From contig BLSF01000119.1 of NCBI GenBank assembly GCA_012862575.1, positions 1 through 52,593 of the forward strand: a stretch of 52,593 bases of DNA. Reading direction: 5' to 3'. Source of the DNA: Parietichytrium sp. I65-24A (lineage: Eukaryota; Sar; Bigyra; Thraustochytrida; Thraustochytriidae). The translations under genes and the position numbers were made by a program. The notes below the pieces were generated by a model, which saw only the letters and a program-made list of their open reading frames with translations, did not search any database and was not told where the DNA came from. Positions 52,061-52,593 of the stretch are shown one piece after another (the first letter of the stretch is position 1; each line of letters starts with the position of its first letter).

Positions 52061-52593
52061 ATGGGAAAGTACGAGGACCGGGAAATTTGTCGCGTCAAGT
52101 CGAGATGCTGGTGTGTGAACTCGTTGGGCGAAGGACTAAACGCTCTGGACCGAGAGGTGGCCGTGTGGTAAGTGAGGTGACGTCCGCTGAGTGAAAGAGC
52201 TGCCCAAGCTGATTATCTGACGGTGCCTTTTTCTTCACGCACAGGTTTGATGGTCGCGTGGGGCGAGATGGAGCGATCAAGGTAGCCATTGCACTCAATG
52301 GAAACAAGACGCTTCAACAGTTAGGGTAAGTAGTGCATGTGCTGAGTCTTGCTTGGGCAAGTGAGGTTGTATGTGTGACCTTGACACCGGTTTGGTGAAA
52401 ATGTTTCGCACCTTACGAAACCTTTTCGGATTTGGTGGCTGACGATTCATGTCTTTTTGTAATGAAATAGTCTTCGAGGAAATAAAATTGGCGTCGAAGG
52501 AGCAAAAGCGATCGGTCTCGCGTTGGAGAAGAACAGTGCGCTGACTACATTGGAGTACGCGTGATGTTGACACCGGTTTTGTGAGAGCCAAAG
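52061..52593 (+). CDS. LRR protein with one repeat per exon (5' part, runs off window)
   Basis: The proposed start is MGKYEDREICRVKSRCW; a stop lies in frame at 52037-52039. Exons are 52061-52167, 52245-52325 (81 nt) and 52471-52554 (84 nt), with introns of 77 and 145 nt. They join in one phase to give the ribonuclease-inhibitor-type LRR pattern GRDGAIKVAIALNGNKTLQQ then LRGNKIGVEGAKAIGLALEK. Each internal exon encodes a single 27-28-residue repeat. The last exon ends at a weaker donor (GTACGC), and the next exon is outside the window. Such LRR rods bind proteins, but the partner is unknown. The first exon has no clear LRR and is the least certain part. Confidence 0.6.

Overview
The window is nuclear DNA from a unicellular eukaryote. 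Genes sit on both strands and are separated by long AT-rich spacers. Several are interrupted by short GT-AG introns (77-149 nt, most 93-106 nt, donors GTGAGT or GTAAGT). There are two intron-containing tRNA genes, and the proteins are of eukaryotic types: a Frizzled-like 7TM receptor, an MST/STE20-type kinase, a Golgi-type sulfotransferase and a secreted sulfatase. The mix of extracellular Cys-rich modules, sulfation enzymes and a Frizzled-like receptor would fit a stramenopile such as a labyrinthulomycete (thraustochytrid). That placement is inference and I hold it loosely.

Bases 1-17150 are a tandem array of one gene family that I do not recognise. Four units are present, here called A, B, C and D. 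Each has a conserved 5' flank and a long protein of about 1,250-1,320 aa. The protein has a charged Ser/Arg-rich N-terminus, several membrane segments, a short leucine-rich-repeat block and a large C-terminal domain of unknown function. A is cut by an assembly gap, B is intact, C stops at a second gap, and D carries a one-base frameshift in a poly(A) run. The copies are mosaics: the LRR block is nearly invariant while the membrane region of C is very different. All complete copies end on a TGA that overlaps a perfect splice donor, so the true C-terminus may lie in a further exon.

Bases 17480-31832 hold single-copy genes: a secreted PDZ + PA protein, an M20 metallodipeptidase with four exons, a divergent pair of small membrane proteins with identical cysteine spacing, an MST-like kinase, a tRNA-Ala(UGC) gene, a membrane-anchored short-chain dehydrogenase and endonuclease V. 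Bases 32187-42921 hold a Frizzled-like receptor with a very large ectodomain, a 3.5-kb spacer, an acidic coiled-coil protein, a second tRNA-Ala(UGC) in the opposite orientation, a 57-aa reading frame and a small protein with a lipidation-type N-terminus. Bases 43584-49448 hold a CZIB/UPF0587 protein lacking its zinc-binding CxxC motifs, a Cys-rich-module/arylsulfatase fusion (three exons) and a type II membrane sulfotransferase. The last two sit next to each other and suggest turnover of sulfated surface or matrix glycans.

Bases 49800-51700 look like decayed mobile-element sequence around a third gap. That gap is flanked by a perfect 580-bp duplication that is probably an assembly artefact. 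The window ends inside a gene whose exons each encode one leucine-rich repeat.

A recurrent feature is that many genes have their own short tandem repeat (6-9 nt words) in the sequence just upstream of the start codon. The repeat word differs from gene to gene.
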